Assembly (NCBI RefSeq): GCF_018446385.1
Contig: NC_056001.1
Location: 107,176,436-107,240,435, forward strand
Source: Zingiber officinale
Taxonomy: Eukaryota; Streptophyta; Magnoliopsida; Zingiberales; Zingiberaceae
Reading direction: 5' to 3'
DNA length: 64,000 nt
Notes under the pieces: generated by a model
What the model was told of the DNA's origin: nothing
Database searches by the model: none
The model's input: the letters and a program-made list of their open reading frames with translations, nothing else
Program-made: the position numbers and the translations under genes
Shown: positions 34,788 to 46,427 of the stretch, piece after piece
Layout: each line of letters opens with the position of its first letter
How positions within the stretch are numbered: the stretch's first letter is position 1

Positions 34788-34802
34788 CCACAGACGGCGC
34801 CA
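34788..34802 (-). other. Primer binding site of the Tat element
   Basis: The minus strand reads TGGCGCCGTCTGTGG, three bases after the LTR end CA. The first ten bases are what a tRNA-Asp 3' end would pair with (from memory of Athila/Tat elements). Position next to the 5' LTR fixes the element's direction. Confidence 0.7.
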
Positions 34803-34805
34803 ATT

Positions 34806-35524
34806 TGATCCTGTCCGAATCGCTAAACCAAAGGACGCTGGGCACGCGGCACGCTCCTAGTCGATGGGGTGAATCTCCGGCTGGTCGAACGAAGCTCCGG
34901 CGATCCTGCACGAAAGTCTAGCCGGGAAGGGGTTCCCGGCGACGACCCTCCGACGCTCAAGTCAGGTAAATGGTGGAGAAAGTGGCTGCCAAATTTGTAT
35001 TACGCGTACCTTTGGCGAAGTAATAGCTTCTTTATATAGGACGGAGAAGGAACTGATGCATGCCCGCCGAGGTGCGTACGTGTCAGCAACTCATACCACG
35101 GTATGCACTTGTCAGAGAGCTTACCTGACACCATGCTGCCACAGTCCGAGCATGTTCTTTGATGGGACGGCAGGACCACCCGTTGTCAGACTGGAAGTAT
35201 GGCATAGCCATACGACTTGACGGCTGTCAGAAGATGTCCCCGTCTTTTACCCACCGCCTGACTGGGGTGTTCGGCCCGCCGGGCGGACGATGAACGTCGT
35301 CCGGACGGCCTTGATTCTTTGCGCCGTCCGGGCGGCACCTCCTTCCGCTCGGTCATTACGTACTGCTTTATTTGAGCGTCGGAACCCTGGTCCCTGCCAG
35401 GGTGCCTTTTACTATCAAATTTCCCTTTCTTCTGAGTCCGGTCGGCTCGCCCTTTTCCGGCGAGCCACTGGACCCTTTGACCTCCTCTCAGCGTTGACTC
35501 CTTCTTATGGGGTTTCGGATTTTA
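34806..35524 (-). repeat. 5' LTR of the Tat element
   Basis: 719 bp. Same start TGATCCTGTCCGAATCG as the other LTR. It contains segments missing in the left copy, such as CGTCGGAACCCTGG near 35377. The outer minus-strand end reads TATAAAATCC, so the canonical first bases TG are missing at the junction with the duplicated host sequence. Confidence 0.85.
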
Positions 35525-36709
35525 TATAATTTATTGGAGAGATTAAAAATTAAAATATCTCTTTTAAAAGGATCTACAAAAGATTAAAGAAAGAGATTAG
35601 ATCTCTTTCCTTATTTGTAGATTGGAAAGATATTTATTTTTCTTCTTTATAAATTATTCACATGTAGAATAATTAAAATTATAGAAATTTATTTTTATCA
35701 ACCATGAACGGATTTTAAAAGGAAATTTTATTTTTTAAAATTTCTGAAGGCAAATAAGGAATTTTTAATTGTTGATTAAAATTGACTTGTTTGCTCTCCA
35801 TGAGGTGGCCGACCACATACAATTAATTAGGAAATTTTATTTAATTTTTCTTAATTAATTGTTGTTAAGGAAAGTTAAGGAAATTTTATTGAAATTAAAT
35901 TTCCTTATTTACCAATGCTAAGGAATATAAAAGAGGGGGTTGGGGTGCCTTCATGAGACACAACTTCTATTATTCTCTCCCTCTTTTCCTTGGTGTTGTG
36001 GCCGGCCATCCTCTCTCTCTCTCTTCCTCTTTGTGGTGGCCGAAACCCTTCTTGCGCTTGGAACTCTTGTGGTGGCCAGATACTACTTGGAGAAGAAGAA
36101 GGAGAGAAAGCTTGCATCCCTTGGAGCTTGGTTGGTGTTTTTTCTTCATCCTTGGTAGAGCTTTTGTTTTGGCCGAACCTAGCTAGGAGGAGAAGAAGGT
36201 GCTTTGGTGGTTTCTCATCTCGGAAGATCGTTGCCCACACAACGTCCGAGGTTAGAAGAGGAATACGGTAGAAGATCAAGAGGTTTTTCTAAAAGGTATA
36301 ACTAGTAATTTTTCCTTTCCGCATCATACTAGTTATTTTTGGAAATAATACCAAATACAATAGGCTTACGATTCTAGTATTTCAAATTTATTTTTCGATG
36401 TAGTGTTCTTATGTTTTCTTCTTTTCCTTGTGATTTGATTGTTCCTTTCGGTTAACCTAAAGTTATTTTAGGAAATTAAATATTAGCTTTCCTTAAAAGG
36501 TTTTGTCTAGTCGGTGGTGGTTGTTCCCATATCCAAGAAGGTCATGTGCCTCGCCACGTCAGTACTGGGAACAAATTATGGAAATTAATATTTAATGAAA
36601 TTAATAACTTAGGTGATTTGGATCGAACGTGTTAAAGTTCCGCAGGAGATCCAAGTCAAAACCTAAAAGAACTAATAAATTAAACTTTGGATCAAACGTG
36701 TTAAGTTCC
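35524..36709 (+). mobile_element. Family-Z LTR, copy 2, right part
   Basis: Opens with the second copy of the 86-bp segment (35524-35609), then follows the intact family-Z LTR through a TTATTTGTAGATTGG block, a C/T-rich leader with CGACGTCCGAG-like sequence near 36240, and two copies of AACGTGTTAA..GTTCCG (36630 and 36690). Homology stops at about 36709. ORFs here (35905-36279 and overlapping) are by-products of low complexity. Confidence 0.72.
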
Positions 36710-37400
36710 GTGCGCTAGCCATGAGCGTTTCATGGGCGTGGAGGCGTCAAAGGAATCAAAATGGTGAAAGGCGAGTCACCGTGCGCTTAAAGGTGTCGGT
36801 CGTGTGACCCCACACGGTCGTGTGAAGTTGACAGAGAGACAAAGGCCATGGGACATGCAACCTTGCACAATCACGTGGCTTATGTAGAGAAGAGAAAGAC
36901 CCCGACCGTGCCAATTGGCACGACTGTGCAAGAAGACCAGTGGAGAAGGGAGCATAGGCCGTGCCAATTGGCACGATCGTGCGATCAATGCAGAGAGGAA
37001 GAAGGAGCTGGTCGTGCCAACCGGCACGACCATGCGACTTTGGCCGAGTGGAGAAGCGAGGGGGTCGTGCCAATTGGCACGGCCGTGCAGAAACCATACC
37101 TAACCCAACCGTGTCTATAAGACACGATTGTGCCCCTACCCGTGTGCGCCGTCCACCTCTCTAAAAAGCCCTATTTCCATCTCCTTCTCTCCCAAAAGCT
37201 CTCTCCTCCCCACTACACCTCACCAAACCCTACTCCCCACCTCTAGAGTTTATCTTTACTTAGATCTACACCTAGATCTAACACTTCTTCAAGCCAAAAA
37301 TCCGGAAAGAGAGAAGCAACTCCCCTATTTTCCTTCTTTCTCCCCCTCTCCCATCCTCAAGATCCATCTCCATAAGAAATTCCTCAAAGTCTTGCACATC
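36710..37400 (+). promoter_or_regulatory. Athila pre-ORF1 region with palindromic array
   Basis: Four units with exact 53-bp spacing start at 36907, 36960, 37013 and 37066. Each opens with the perfect palindrome CGTGCCAATTGGCACG (the third has CCAACCGG at the centre). Downstream come a TATA-like CTCTAAAAAGCCC (about 37158) and a long pyrimidine-rich leader to the ATG at 37401. It has the look of an LTR-type promoter, but no primer binding site is seen between it and the ORF. Confidence 0.55.
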
Positions 37401-38900
37401 ATGTCGCAAATTTTGAAGAGACTTCGTCGAGGAAGCGGTGGATCTGGCAAAGGAGATGCGCCGGGAGGCGACAAGGGAAAGGGAAGGCTTCTTCTTCAAA
37501 AGGCAAAGAAAAAAGGGTGGCACACGACGAAGGTAACGAAAATGAGTTTAATATTATTTTTAAAAATCATGAACATAAAGCTAGATATGATATCCTTGTC
37601 ACTAGAAAAATTACATGCATAAAATATATAGATCCCATTACTATGGATATGCTAGGAATTAGGGATGGCATAGATTAGATGATTAGTTCTTTAGACTGGA
37701 ATGATATCATGTACGCCCATTCACTGACTTACCCCCGCCTAGTCCTTGAATTTTTGAGCTCGCTTGATGTTAAATTTTCGTCTGAGGATGAGTACGTAGG
37801 GGTCATAACTTTTAGGATGATGAATAAAGAAGTTCGGTGGACTTTTAGTGATTTTAATAATTGTTTTGGTTTACCTATTGGTGGTGCCCATGGATTTGAT
37901 GATGAGATTAGATGGAATGAATTTTGGATGTCAATAATCGGATGAAAGGACCCTTACGAACCTTCTAGAGCTAAGACATCCTGCATGCAAAACCCGACCT
38001 TTAGATACCTCCACCGAGTGATGAGAAAAACGATTTTTGGTCGAGGAGAGAGTGATGGGGTGGTTAGAAAGGTAGAGCTCTATTCTCTTTGGGCGATGTT
38101 GAATAAGGTGGAATTTGATTCCAGATTTCATTTCTTATAGAATTTATTGATAGCAGCTAAAGCATCTTCGGGGATGATAGTGTTTGGTGGATTGATCACC
38201 CAAATAGCATTCAATCTGGGTTGTGAGCTTGATGGATTAGAGGTCATTCATGGCAATGACAAGATCGACATCGATTTTTGTCTTGCAATGAAGATGATTT
38301 GTCGGGATGAGAATGAGTTTGCCTTCCCTAGGAACAATGATTTTCCATTATCCCTTCCTTGCCCTGAGCGTACTTCAGTTCGCAACTCTGTGAACTGGGT
38401 GATTACTGATTTACACCCCGAGACTGTTCCCTCTATTATAAAAGAAACTGAGTACCACCAAGAGCCCTCGTCATCAGGATTCCCGCACCCTTCCGGACAT
38501 CCGGAACCTCCTAGGCACTCTTTTGCCTATGGTATGAGACCCTCTAGATTTGATTTTTATGACTTCCGTGCCTCTTTAGACTCCCTTCATGAGAAGAAAA
38601 ATACCCAACAACGATTGTTGGAGGGTCATTTCAAGCTATCTGATGACCAGTTTAGGGAGGTACAGGATCATTTTCAGTTTACTAAGAACTTCCATAGTCA
38701 GGTGACAGGTTCGTTCAGGACTATGAGGTCGACAAAAAAAAATGAGGAATTTTATGGATGATATGGATATCACTAGACAACAAGTAGATGCCCTTTATCA
38801 ATATCATCAACACCTTAGCCATCTTCTTGGTATGCCTAGATTTCCCCCTTGCACACATCGGGGACCCCCTTATCCCCCACCCCGCCACCGTATTGATTTC
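37401..38900 (+). pseudogene. ATHILA ORF1-type gene (PF03078-like), degraded
   Basis: The ATG at 37401 opens a short basic Gly-rich start, then the frame shifts. The body reads LVLEFLSSLDVKF, VRWTFSDFNNCFGLPIGG, RWNEFWMSIIG, FRYLHRVMRKTIFGRGES and GMIVFGGLITQIAFNLGCE, the block order of the Athila ORF1 C-terminal family. A Pro-rich linker and a coiled part with QQVDALYQYHQHL follow. In-frame stops occur near 37676, 37943 and 38138, with a frameshift near 38750. Function of ORF1 is unknown; in Athila elements it lies between pol and the 3' LTR, in sense. Confidence 0.72.
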
Positions 38901-39975
38901 ATCGGGACGATGAAAAGTCTAACTCTAGGGGGGTGTTCTGTCTGTCTACACAACTTGAGTCGAGTCGAGTTTTCTTTTCTTTCTGCATATTTTATTTTTT
39001 CTATTTTGCATATTTTATTAGTCTGCTTTGTTTATTCGCATTTTATTAGTTTTATATTTCTATTTGCATTTCATTTGCACTTTGCTTTGTTTATTCGTTT
39101 CATGTTTCTAAAAAAAAAATAGTTTTGAGGCATATTTGAGAACATCAAACCTTCTACTTTTTTCTGCTACTTGTCCGATAGCAAAAATGACTAGCATTTT
39201 CTTAGTTCATGTGTTGTCAAGATAGTGTTAGTATGTTTGGTGTATCTCCTTTCTCTATCTTTAGTAGCATGAAATAAGCTAAGTATTGTATGGAGTTTGG
39301 TATAAGTTTTGTCCTAACCTTAAGGACCTTATTTTCACTACACTTAAGTACTTAAGCTTGAATAGTAGAAATATTTTTGAAATAGTTATGATTCATCCAA
39401 ATTGTTTAGTACTTTTGTTCCCATGGTGATTTCTTAATTACATTTTGGTTACTGAATGACCTTGGATCATGGAAGCTCATTTGGAAAAATCTAAATCCCA
39501 ACATATACATCTTGCATTTGTGACACACAAAAAAAAAAGAGGAGGGATAAAAAACAGTTGTCGTGAGTGGAAACTAATAATTCACCCCTTTGAGACCGAG
39601 TTAGGTTACTGGGGAAATGAATGTTATGTTTCTCTTGATTCCGAGTAGTATCCTTTGAGACCTTGTATAATTTAAGGAAAAGGAACCAAGTGTGTGGCAG
39701 GTAAGTACCTATCACCGGGAACATTAGGAACTCAATTGTATGACGACTTAACTAGGATAGAAAATTGAAACTTGAAGAGTTTGAGTTACTTATTACACCG
39801 AGCACACAGAACTCTTGATTAGGCCATACTTAGGTTACTCCACAATCGTGCTTATCAATGAAACTAGTTGATAGAGTTAGGCGAATGCACTAGGGATTAT
39901 GAAACACTGCCAGGTGCTCATGAACATAGTTTGCAGTGTTTTACTTGAGGGCAAGCAAAGGTTCAAGTCTGGGGG
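38901..39975 (+). other. Athila 3' untranslated spacer and polypurine tract
   Basis: No coding sequence beyond ORF1. AACTCTAGGGGGG at about 38922 and TTCAAGTCTGGGGG at 39962-39975 are polypurine-tract-like. The latter directly precedes an LTR-type start and fits the real PPT. Confidence 0.5.
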
Positions 39976-40651
39976 TGTGATGTGCGTAAATATTATGATT
40001 GTTTATGCATGTTTTAACTCACATTCACTTATTTTATACGTATATATTCTTTGCATGATCACCTCTTTTATCATGTACTCATCATATATACTCTTTTGTT
40101 CGGATATATGCTCTTTGTTTAGTTTTGTGTTGACAGGGATAACTTTCGAAGTAAAAATAGCGATTGTCGACGCACTGGAACGACCTAGAGAACACGACCA
40201 TGCAACCTCTCACGGTCGTGTGGCCAAACAGAAGAGGAGTAGTGCACGACCGTGCAACTTCTGCACAGTCGTGCGGCGAACCAGAGGCAGATCAGAGCAT
40301 GACCGTGCATACTTGCACGACCGTGTCCCCCCACGATCGAAGCCAAGGAAGGAACGGTCGTGCAACCCTGCACGACCGTGCCCCAGGAGCCAAGCCCGAA
40401 GTTCACAAGGTCGTGTAGCGCGGCTAGAGACAAGAAAGGGCACAGGTCGTGCCATTCTCACACGGCCGTGTCGCCGCAGTCGTTCCCTAGCCTATAAAAG
40501 GGTTTTAACCCTTTTACTTCGGGGGGGGGGGGGGGGGCCCAGGAAGTGAGCCGCCAGAGAGAGAATCGACTTGGTGTCATTCCACGCCGTCCAACGATCC
40601 TTCATCACCACATCAACCCCAGAAGCAAAGGATTGGATCCGAAGATCACTC
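39976..40651 (+). mobile_element. Athila 3' LTR (truncated by a family-Z LTR)
   Basis: Starts TGTGATGTGCGTAAATATTA after the PPT. Within it an array at 40190-40470 of CACGACCGTGC / GCACGGTCGTG-type units has spacing of about 53 bp (starts near 40193, 40245, 40298, 40353, 40407). A TATA box CCTATAAAAGG follows at about 40490-40500, then a run of 17 G at 40521-40537. It ends at 40651 where TGTTAGAGTG begins; no terminal CA is seen. Confidence 0.6.
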
Positions 40652-41333
40652 TGTTAGAGTGTATACTAAAAGTCTAGCTTTTTGTATAAACATTTAAGAA
40701 TCACATTGGTCAATATCTACATTTATATGCTAAGTGTAGTTGGTCAAAAAAGTTATATTGTAGATAACATGATGTGTGGTGTCACACACAGAAGATCATG
40801 TTATCGGTTCTTTATAAATTATAAACAGTAGCTCACGACTAAGATGGATAGGAACAAACCATTGGAATAGTCATAATGTAATTTGGTATTAGTTTATCTT
40901 AACTATAAAATTACACTAGTACACTCTGAGTGTATTGAGCAGGACCATTTGAGGTAGTTTCTTTTTATACTGACTAGATAAAAGAACAATACCTCTGTTA
41001 TTATGGAAGTGTGTACTCTTAATCCTAATATAATAACAAGCACATATATTTAGTATTTATTTCTTTGACTTATCAAAGGGTGAGATTTAGTTCGATAAAT
41101 CAATAGGCCCAATAAGTTGGGAAATAATATTACTTATAGTGTGTATTGTTGATTATAGAAGGAAATTGTGTCCTAGTAATCTAGGTTGATAATGTCCCCA
41201 AGAGGAGCTCATAAGGATTGTCATGTTAAACCCTGCAGGTGGACTTAGTCCGACATGACGATAAGTTGTCAGTAACTCAATTAATTAGTGGGCATCCGAC
41301 ATCTTAAACACAGGGAGATGAACACCCTCATAA
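40652..41333 (+). mobile_element. Family-Z LTR, copy 3 (5' fragment)
   Basis: Starts TGTTAGAGTGTATACTAAAA and follows the family for about 680 bp. An internal deletion of about 40 bp lies after CGACATGACGATAAG (41264). It ends abruptly at 41333. Confidence 0.65.
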
Positions 41334-41935
41334 TGATCCTATTGGGAAGCTGAGAAGACGGACTTGTCGGAACGACGTGTCTGGAATGTTGACCGCATCT
41401 CCATGACCCGGATGGTGAGTTGTCTTCTAGGTGGACCGAGTCGTCTGAAGTCTTCTAGTCAACAGTACCTGTATCCAGTGACCGGGTTGCCCCGGTCCCT
41501 GGCGCCCCGATGCTCGAGGCGAGTCCCACAAATGTATAAGTAGCCGAACACTAATGACAGAATAGTGAAATAAATGCAGGAAAGGTACGATGACGTACCC
41601 TGGCCCCGAGGGGGCGCCCTCGGATGGATCGAGGAGTTGGTCGCGCTGCTGATCGAGTTGTCATAACCCCGAAGGATGGATGAATGTATCAGCTGAGGAG
41701 CCGGATCTGCCTGCCAAGAGTCGAGCATGACCTGAATCCGGTGAACAATTGGTCGACTGAGAGATAATAGATGCACATCGACCGAGAGATGACGTCAGCA
41801 TACAAGCCGGGACACAATATCGGCGCGCAAGTCGGACACATCATAGCGGCGCATAGGCTGAAATACAACAACAACACGAAGCTGGAACCAGTAGGAAATT
41901 GGCGCGGGGGTTGCCAACAATAACAGTAACACTGT
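41334..41935 (-). mobile_element. Probable Tat-type LTR relic
   Basis: Starts TGATCCTATTGGGAAGC, similar to the left edge of the Tat LTRs. It includes CCCCGATGCTCGAGGCGAG with a following ACAAATGTATAAGTAGC, parallel to the 'gacgctcaagtcag ... TATATA' order. CG-rich with no valid ORF. Right limit uncertain. Confidence 0.35.
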
Positions 41936-43634
41936 ATGGTTGGCCCGAGTCGTGGATCCCCGTCACGTGCTGGTGAAGACTGTGGAACCTTATGGGCCTG
42001 CCACCATAAGGTTTAATTGGAATTATTAATATAAGGTTTAATTATTTAAACCAAGTTAGGTTATTAAAACCTAAATTTTTCTCCTCATCATCGTCGAACT
42101 TCTTTTCCCCCGATCTCGAACCTTACCTCACGCAAGCGCGACGGTGCCACCGCGCCGATCGCCACGAGCTCACCGCCAGCAGCGGTCTTCTTCTCCAGTG
42201 TGCCCCACCCGAGCCCTCTCCCTTCTTCCTTGTGTCTTCGTTGTCACCGACCGCCACAACTCGACGGTGACAGCTAGTTGCTCAAGCACTTTCGTCCTCC
42301 GATTGTTCACTGTTGTTCCTTCACACGAGGCAAGATCGGCAAAGCTACAGTCATCGTCGCTCGTACCCTAAATTCCTCTCAAGTCGACACTCCTGATCCA
42401 GTCTCCCTTCTCGCTCGCGATCTCACCTAATCGTCGGTCGTCATCACTGGGAGAAGGGGAAATGACAACGGATAAGTGTAATCCTTTTCCCTTGCTCATG
42501 GAGTCGAGAGGAGCCACGGATCTTACATCAGAGAGGTTCACTGCCTCCTCTTCTTCATCGGATCTGAATCACGGCTTCAACCGGCACTGTTTACCAACGA
42601 TTCATAGCTCCGATCATCCTCTTCTAACATTGAACCACTCCGGCTGTGATCTACCAGTGACCACCTTGGAATAAGGTAAGATTTATTTAGTTTCAGATTG
42701 ATACATATTTGAATTCATCTATGTATTTACTTGATTAGCTAGTTGAGGAAAAGGAGATGTGTTTGGAATTGGAATGTCGGTGGATTAAAATTGTGCTTAG
42801 TGGTAAACAATGGATTGAATAATGGGTTAATTGATCATAGGAGTGGTTCCATTTTTGAAAATAGTGGAAGTTGTTGTTAATGGATGATGTTGTTAACTAA
42901 CCGTTGATTAGTAGCAATTGGTTGTTGAGTGTGATTGGTTGTCGTTTGATGAATTAGTAGAATGATGCTAATTAGACTTTGGAATTTGTTAACTAGTTGG
43001 TACGAGATGAGACTTGATTTCTTTTTTGGTTGATTTGTGGATTGGTTGATATAGATTGTTGCATGATCGTTCTTAGAATCATTGGATTGATTGTGGGTTG
43101 GATTTATGTAGGGTTGATTCATGATGTGTAGTAAAGGGTATAATGGACTGTAAAAATTGATTAAGTTGACCGATGGATTAAATTTAGGTAAGGTTAATGT
43201 CTACGATCGATCAGGGTTTTTCCTAATTAGGTTTGGATATTTTATTTATCTATTTAATTCATATAAATTTAGCTAAATAAAATATATGCATTGATTGATG
43301 CAGGACCTTGGTTCGAGACGAGCGTCTCGACGTAGGATTTTGGTTGATACGATATTCTTTTTGAGGTAGGTATCTCTTGACTTGTCTTTTATGATATTGT
43401 CACTTTGATATACATAGTAATTTATAGCTAGTAGCAATGATCATGCTTAGATTTTCCCTTGGTATTTCACTATTTGATACCTATTGTATGTTCTGTTTGT
43501 TGCTTGTTATGTATTCATGTTTCTATCTCTTGTTATTACCATATGTACCTTAGTTCCTAGAGGAAGTGAGATACTAGGCTTCACTGAATATAGGACTAGT
43601 TTTCTGGATTTTATTATCTGCATGTGTACTTAGA
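41936..43634 (+). mobile_element. Tekay/Del-like LTR, left part
   Basis: Holds a small hairpin CCTTATGG..CCATAAGG (about 41987-42012), then a C-rich leader-like block (42080-42660) whose ORFs are Ser/Pro/Arg-rich without domains, then T/G-rich DNA. The same element seems to resume at 46428 after the solo LTR. I infer a chromovirus LTR from general make-up. Confidence 0.35.
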
Positions 43635-46427
43635 TGTAACGCCCGCCCTTCTTACCCAACCAAAGGCGGCGCTACGTTCTTATACTACTTACGTACATGT
43701 TTTACTATAACAGCGGAAGAATAAAAACTTTAAAGAATTTAATTTATTAAGCATAATATCACATATTCTGATTTGTTCAAATGTGCATATATTGAACTTA
43801 TAACTAAAAATATTAATTTGTCCGAATCGTCCTAGCCGAGCCACCACCACACACATCACTATCTACTCCTCCTGCTGCTCCGTTGTTCATCCAGCTTTCT
43901 CTTTTATCTGCGGTACAAGGAAAGTAAGCTATGAGCACTCATGGCTCAGTAAGTTCCTTTCCTACTCACTAAAACCGAGAATCATCGTATATCAAGAATG
44001 GATCAACATATCATCGTCTCAACTAATCATAACATAACATATCATTCTATTCAAACATATCATGCGTATTTCTTATTCACATATCATTTCATAGAAGCAT
44101 GAATATCATATCATAAAACAAATAAATCACAAGCATAAGACATACAAGGGCATCATAGTCATATCATAATATCACATGACATTATATCATATCATCATAT
44201 AATTCAAGCACATATGAATGTAGGCAATGCATCGTGAATTTGAAAACTTATACTTAATAGTACTTGAAATTAATATCATTATCATTTGGGATCCCGGTTT
44301 GTACCACATACATAATGCGTAGGTCCAAGGTAGCAAGTCTTGAGCCCTACCATGCATACATACTAGGCCCGAGTCTTACTCCATCGACCTAGGGCACTCA
44401 AAGGCCCATTACTGACGAGGCCCGAGTCTTACTCCATCGACCCCGGGGCGTTTACGGAGCCCACCCTTGGTACAAACCATAAAAATAACTCATCATGCAT
44501 AACTATCATATCATGCCCTTAACAATCTTTCATGCATTTATTCTTTTCATTTCTTTTCATTATGTATAGCATTTTCTATGCTATCACATATCATAACATG
44601 ACTTCATTTCTTTTCATTATGTATAGCATTTTCTATGTTATAACACATCATGGCATATTTCATAATATAACTTCATTATGCATATCATTTCGTAACTAAA
44701 GCAATCATGCATTCTAACTTATTATCATATCATTTTCATACAGCATGGCATAGACATATTTAATTTTTGTTCTAGGGTTTCTAGGGCATCTATCCCTTCA
44801 TGGCCGAACACATAATGATTCATTTAGGTCATACAAACATGTATCACATTCACACATTATCAAGTTTTCATAAGAAGTACTTTTAACCCCTTAGGTTTCA
44901 TTTCCAAGGCCTCTAGGTCCTTTAAACCTTACTTGGCCGAAATTCATAGAATATAAACTTCCTTTAAGTGGCCTAAAGCATGGGAAACCTAAGTAAATTT
45001 CATAGCAAGATTTACTAAGAACATCATACACAAAGTTGGATCATAAACAAGCTAGGACTCTTGTGATCTTACATGTCATAAATCATGTAACTAATTTTTC
45101 TACATTCCAATTAAACATGAGAGCATTAATCATCTTTCATAACATAATATCACAGAGGTCATTGAGCATATTAGAATTTTGTTTAAGCTTCTCTAAACCA
45201 TCACCTTACCATGGCCAAAATATTAAGAGTAAGGTTCATGAGTTTCTTTCAACATACAAGTATACAACTCTTAAGAACTTTATATCATGTCATATAAGCA
45301 TAGTTATTTTAAATTCAAGGTCCTCCTAACCCTAAATTCTTTCTTGGCCGAAACATGAGAGTGGGGTTCTTTTGGTTCCAATCAACTTCCAAGCAAGAAA
45401 ACCATAGGAAGGTCCTTAGTATTTCATAGAGGGAACCTTGCACTAGTTTGGTTAGACAATAATTTTCCTAACCTATTTACAATATTTTTGATTGAAATTC
45501 TAGGGTTACATACACCTCTGATCATGCATCATATATGTATAAAAATAGGGAAAACTTTCTTTCAAGGCATAGAAAAGAATCCGAAAATCACATGAAAGCC
45601 TTGTACCGCAGGTGAGGGAAGCTTACTTTCTTTGCTTAAGTTTCCTAGAGTTGAGAACTTGCTTGTGGACCTTTCTTCCTTGCTTGCTTTGCTCGGCACC
45701 AATGGAGGAAGAAGTGGCTAGGTCTTTTGGTGGAGAGGAGGAGGAAGAAGAGGAGGCTTCTTCCTCTTGTGTTGCTCGGCAACAAAAGAAAGAAAGAAGG
45801 GGAGAGTTGTTGCTCTCGGCAACAAGAGGAAAGAGGGAGGGAGAGTGCTCGGCACAAATGGAGGAGAGGAGGAGAGTGAGTTGAGGATGAAGCCCTCCAT
45901 GCCTATTTATATTAAAGTGAGGGAGGAAAACTTGACTTGATTCATCCTCCTCATTTACTTCTCCTCTTAATGAGAAAGAATATGCTAGAGAAATGCTTCT
46001 TGAGTTTCTCTCTTTTCTTTCTCTTAATTTCTCTCCTTTCTTTCCTTTAATTATAATTCCCATCTCTCCTCTTACAATATTCACTCCTATCACACTTGGT
46101 TAACACATGCATGCATCCACAAGAGAACCAAGGATCAAATCCTTCTCCTAACATATTTTTGTACAAAATAATTCATGTATATGCATTATGCATAAATATT
46201 TCATACATGCATATATAATATCTCATATTTCTTTTGTTTACATTAATTCCTTGCATTATAAATCATGTATAGAACTTTATATTCTCAACTTTATTTTCTT
46301 TCATAAAGTTTTTAATCATCTAAATCCTTCCCATCGTAACATTCAACGTAGACTATCTACACATTCTTTTCATTACATTCGTACTCTCATTGCCCTTACT
46401 TTATCTAGGCTTTCTAGGGGTGTTACA
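43635..46427 (+). mobile_element. Solo LTR, chromovirus-like, 2793 bp
   Basis: Begins TGTAACGCCCGCCCTTC and ends TCTAGGGGTGTTACA, flanked by a perfect 5-bp duplication TTAGA (43630-43634 and 46428-46432). A CGCCCG..GGCGGCGCTACG hairpin lies at the left end, and GCGGAAGAATAAAAAC and GGCTCAGTAAGTTCC blocks follow, as in Tekay-type LTRs (family knowledge). ORFs near 45612-46093 fall in a purine-rich part and have no domain. Confidence 0.85.

Larger units (their letters stand above)
25248..35524 (-). mobile_element. Near-complete Tat-lineage Ty3/gypsy retrotransposon with antisense gene
   Basis: About 10.3 kb. LTRs at 25248-25924 and 34806-35524. On the minus strand: PBS, Gag, a damaged protease, RT, a second RNase H and integrase. 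Left of pol lie tandem arrays (28676-29402) and an oppositely transcribed gene (26587-28665). A second RNase H plus an extra ORF between pol and the 3' LTR, here antisense, defines the Tat/Retand type. Gag and pol are frame-broken and the protease lacks its catalytic motif, so the copy is defective. It sits inside a family-Z LTR. Confidence 0.88.

Noticed and set aside
39976..40651. Athila LTR region coding potential (216-codon ORF 39899-40549)
   Set aside because: The frame crosses the PPT and LTR start and then reads the palindromic array, giving an Arg/His-rich artefact.
42144..42674. Two plus-strand ORFs in a C-rich block, possible gene start
   Set aside because: Low-complexity Ser/Pro/Arg content without domain, within an LTR-like sequence whose leader is normally of this kind.
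45612..46093. Glu-rich plus-strand and overlapping minus-strand ORFs
   Set aside because: They lie within the solo LTR 43635-46427 in a purine-rich stretch; no sign of coding selection.
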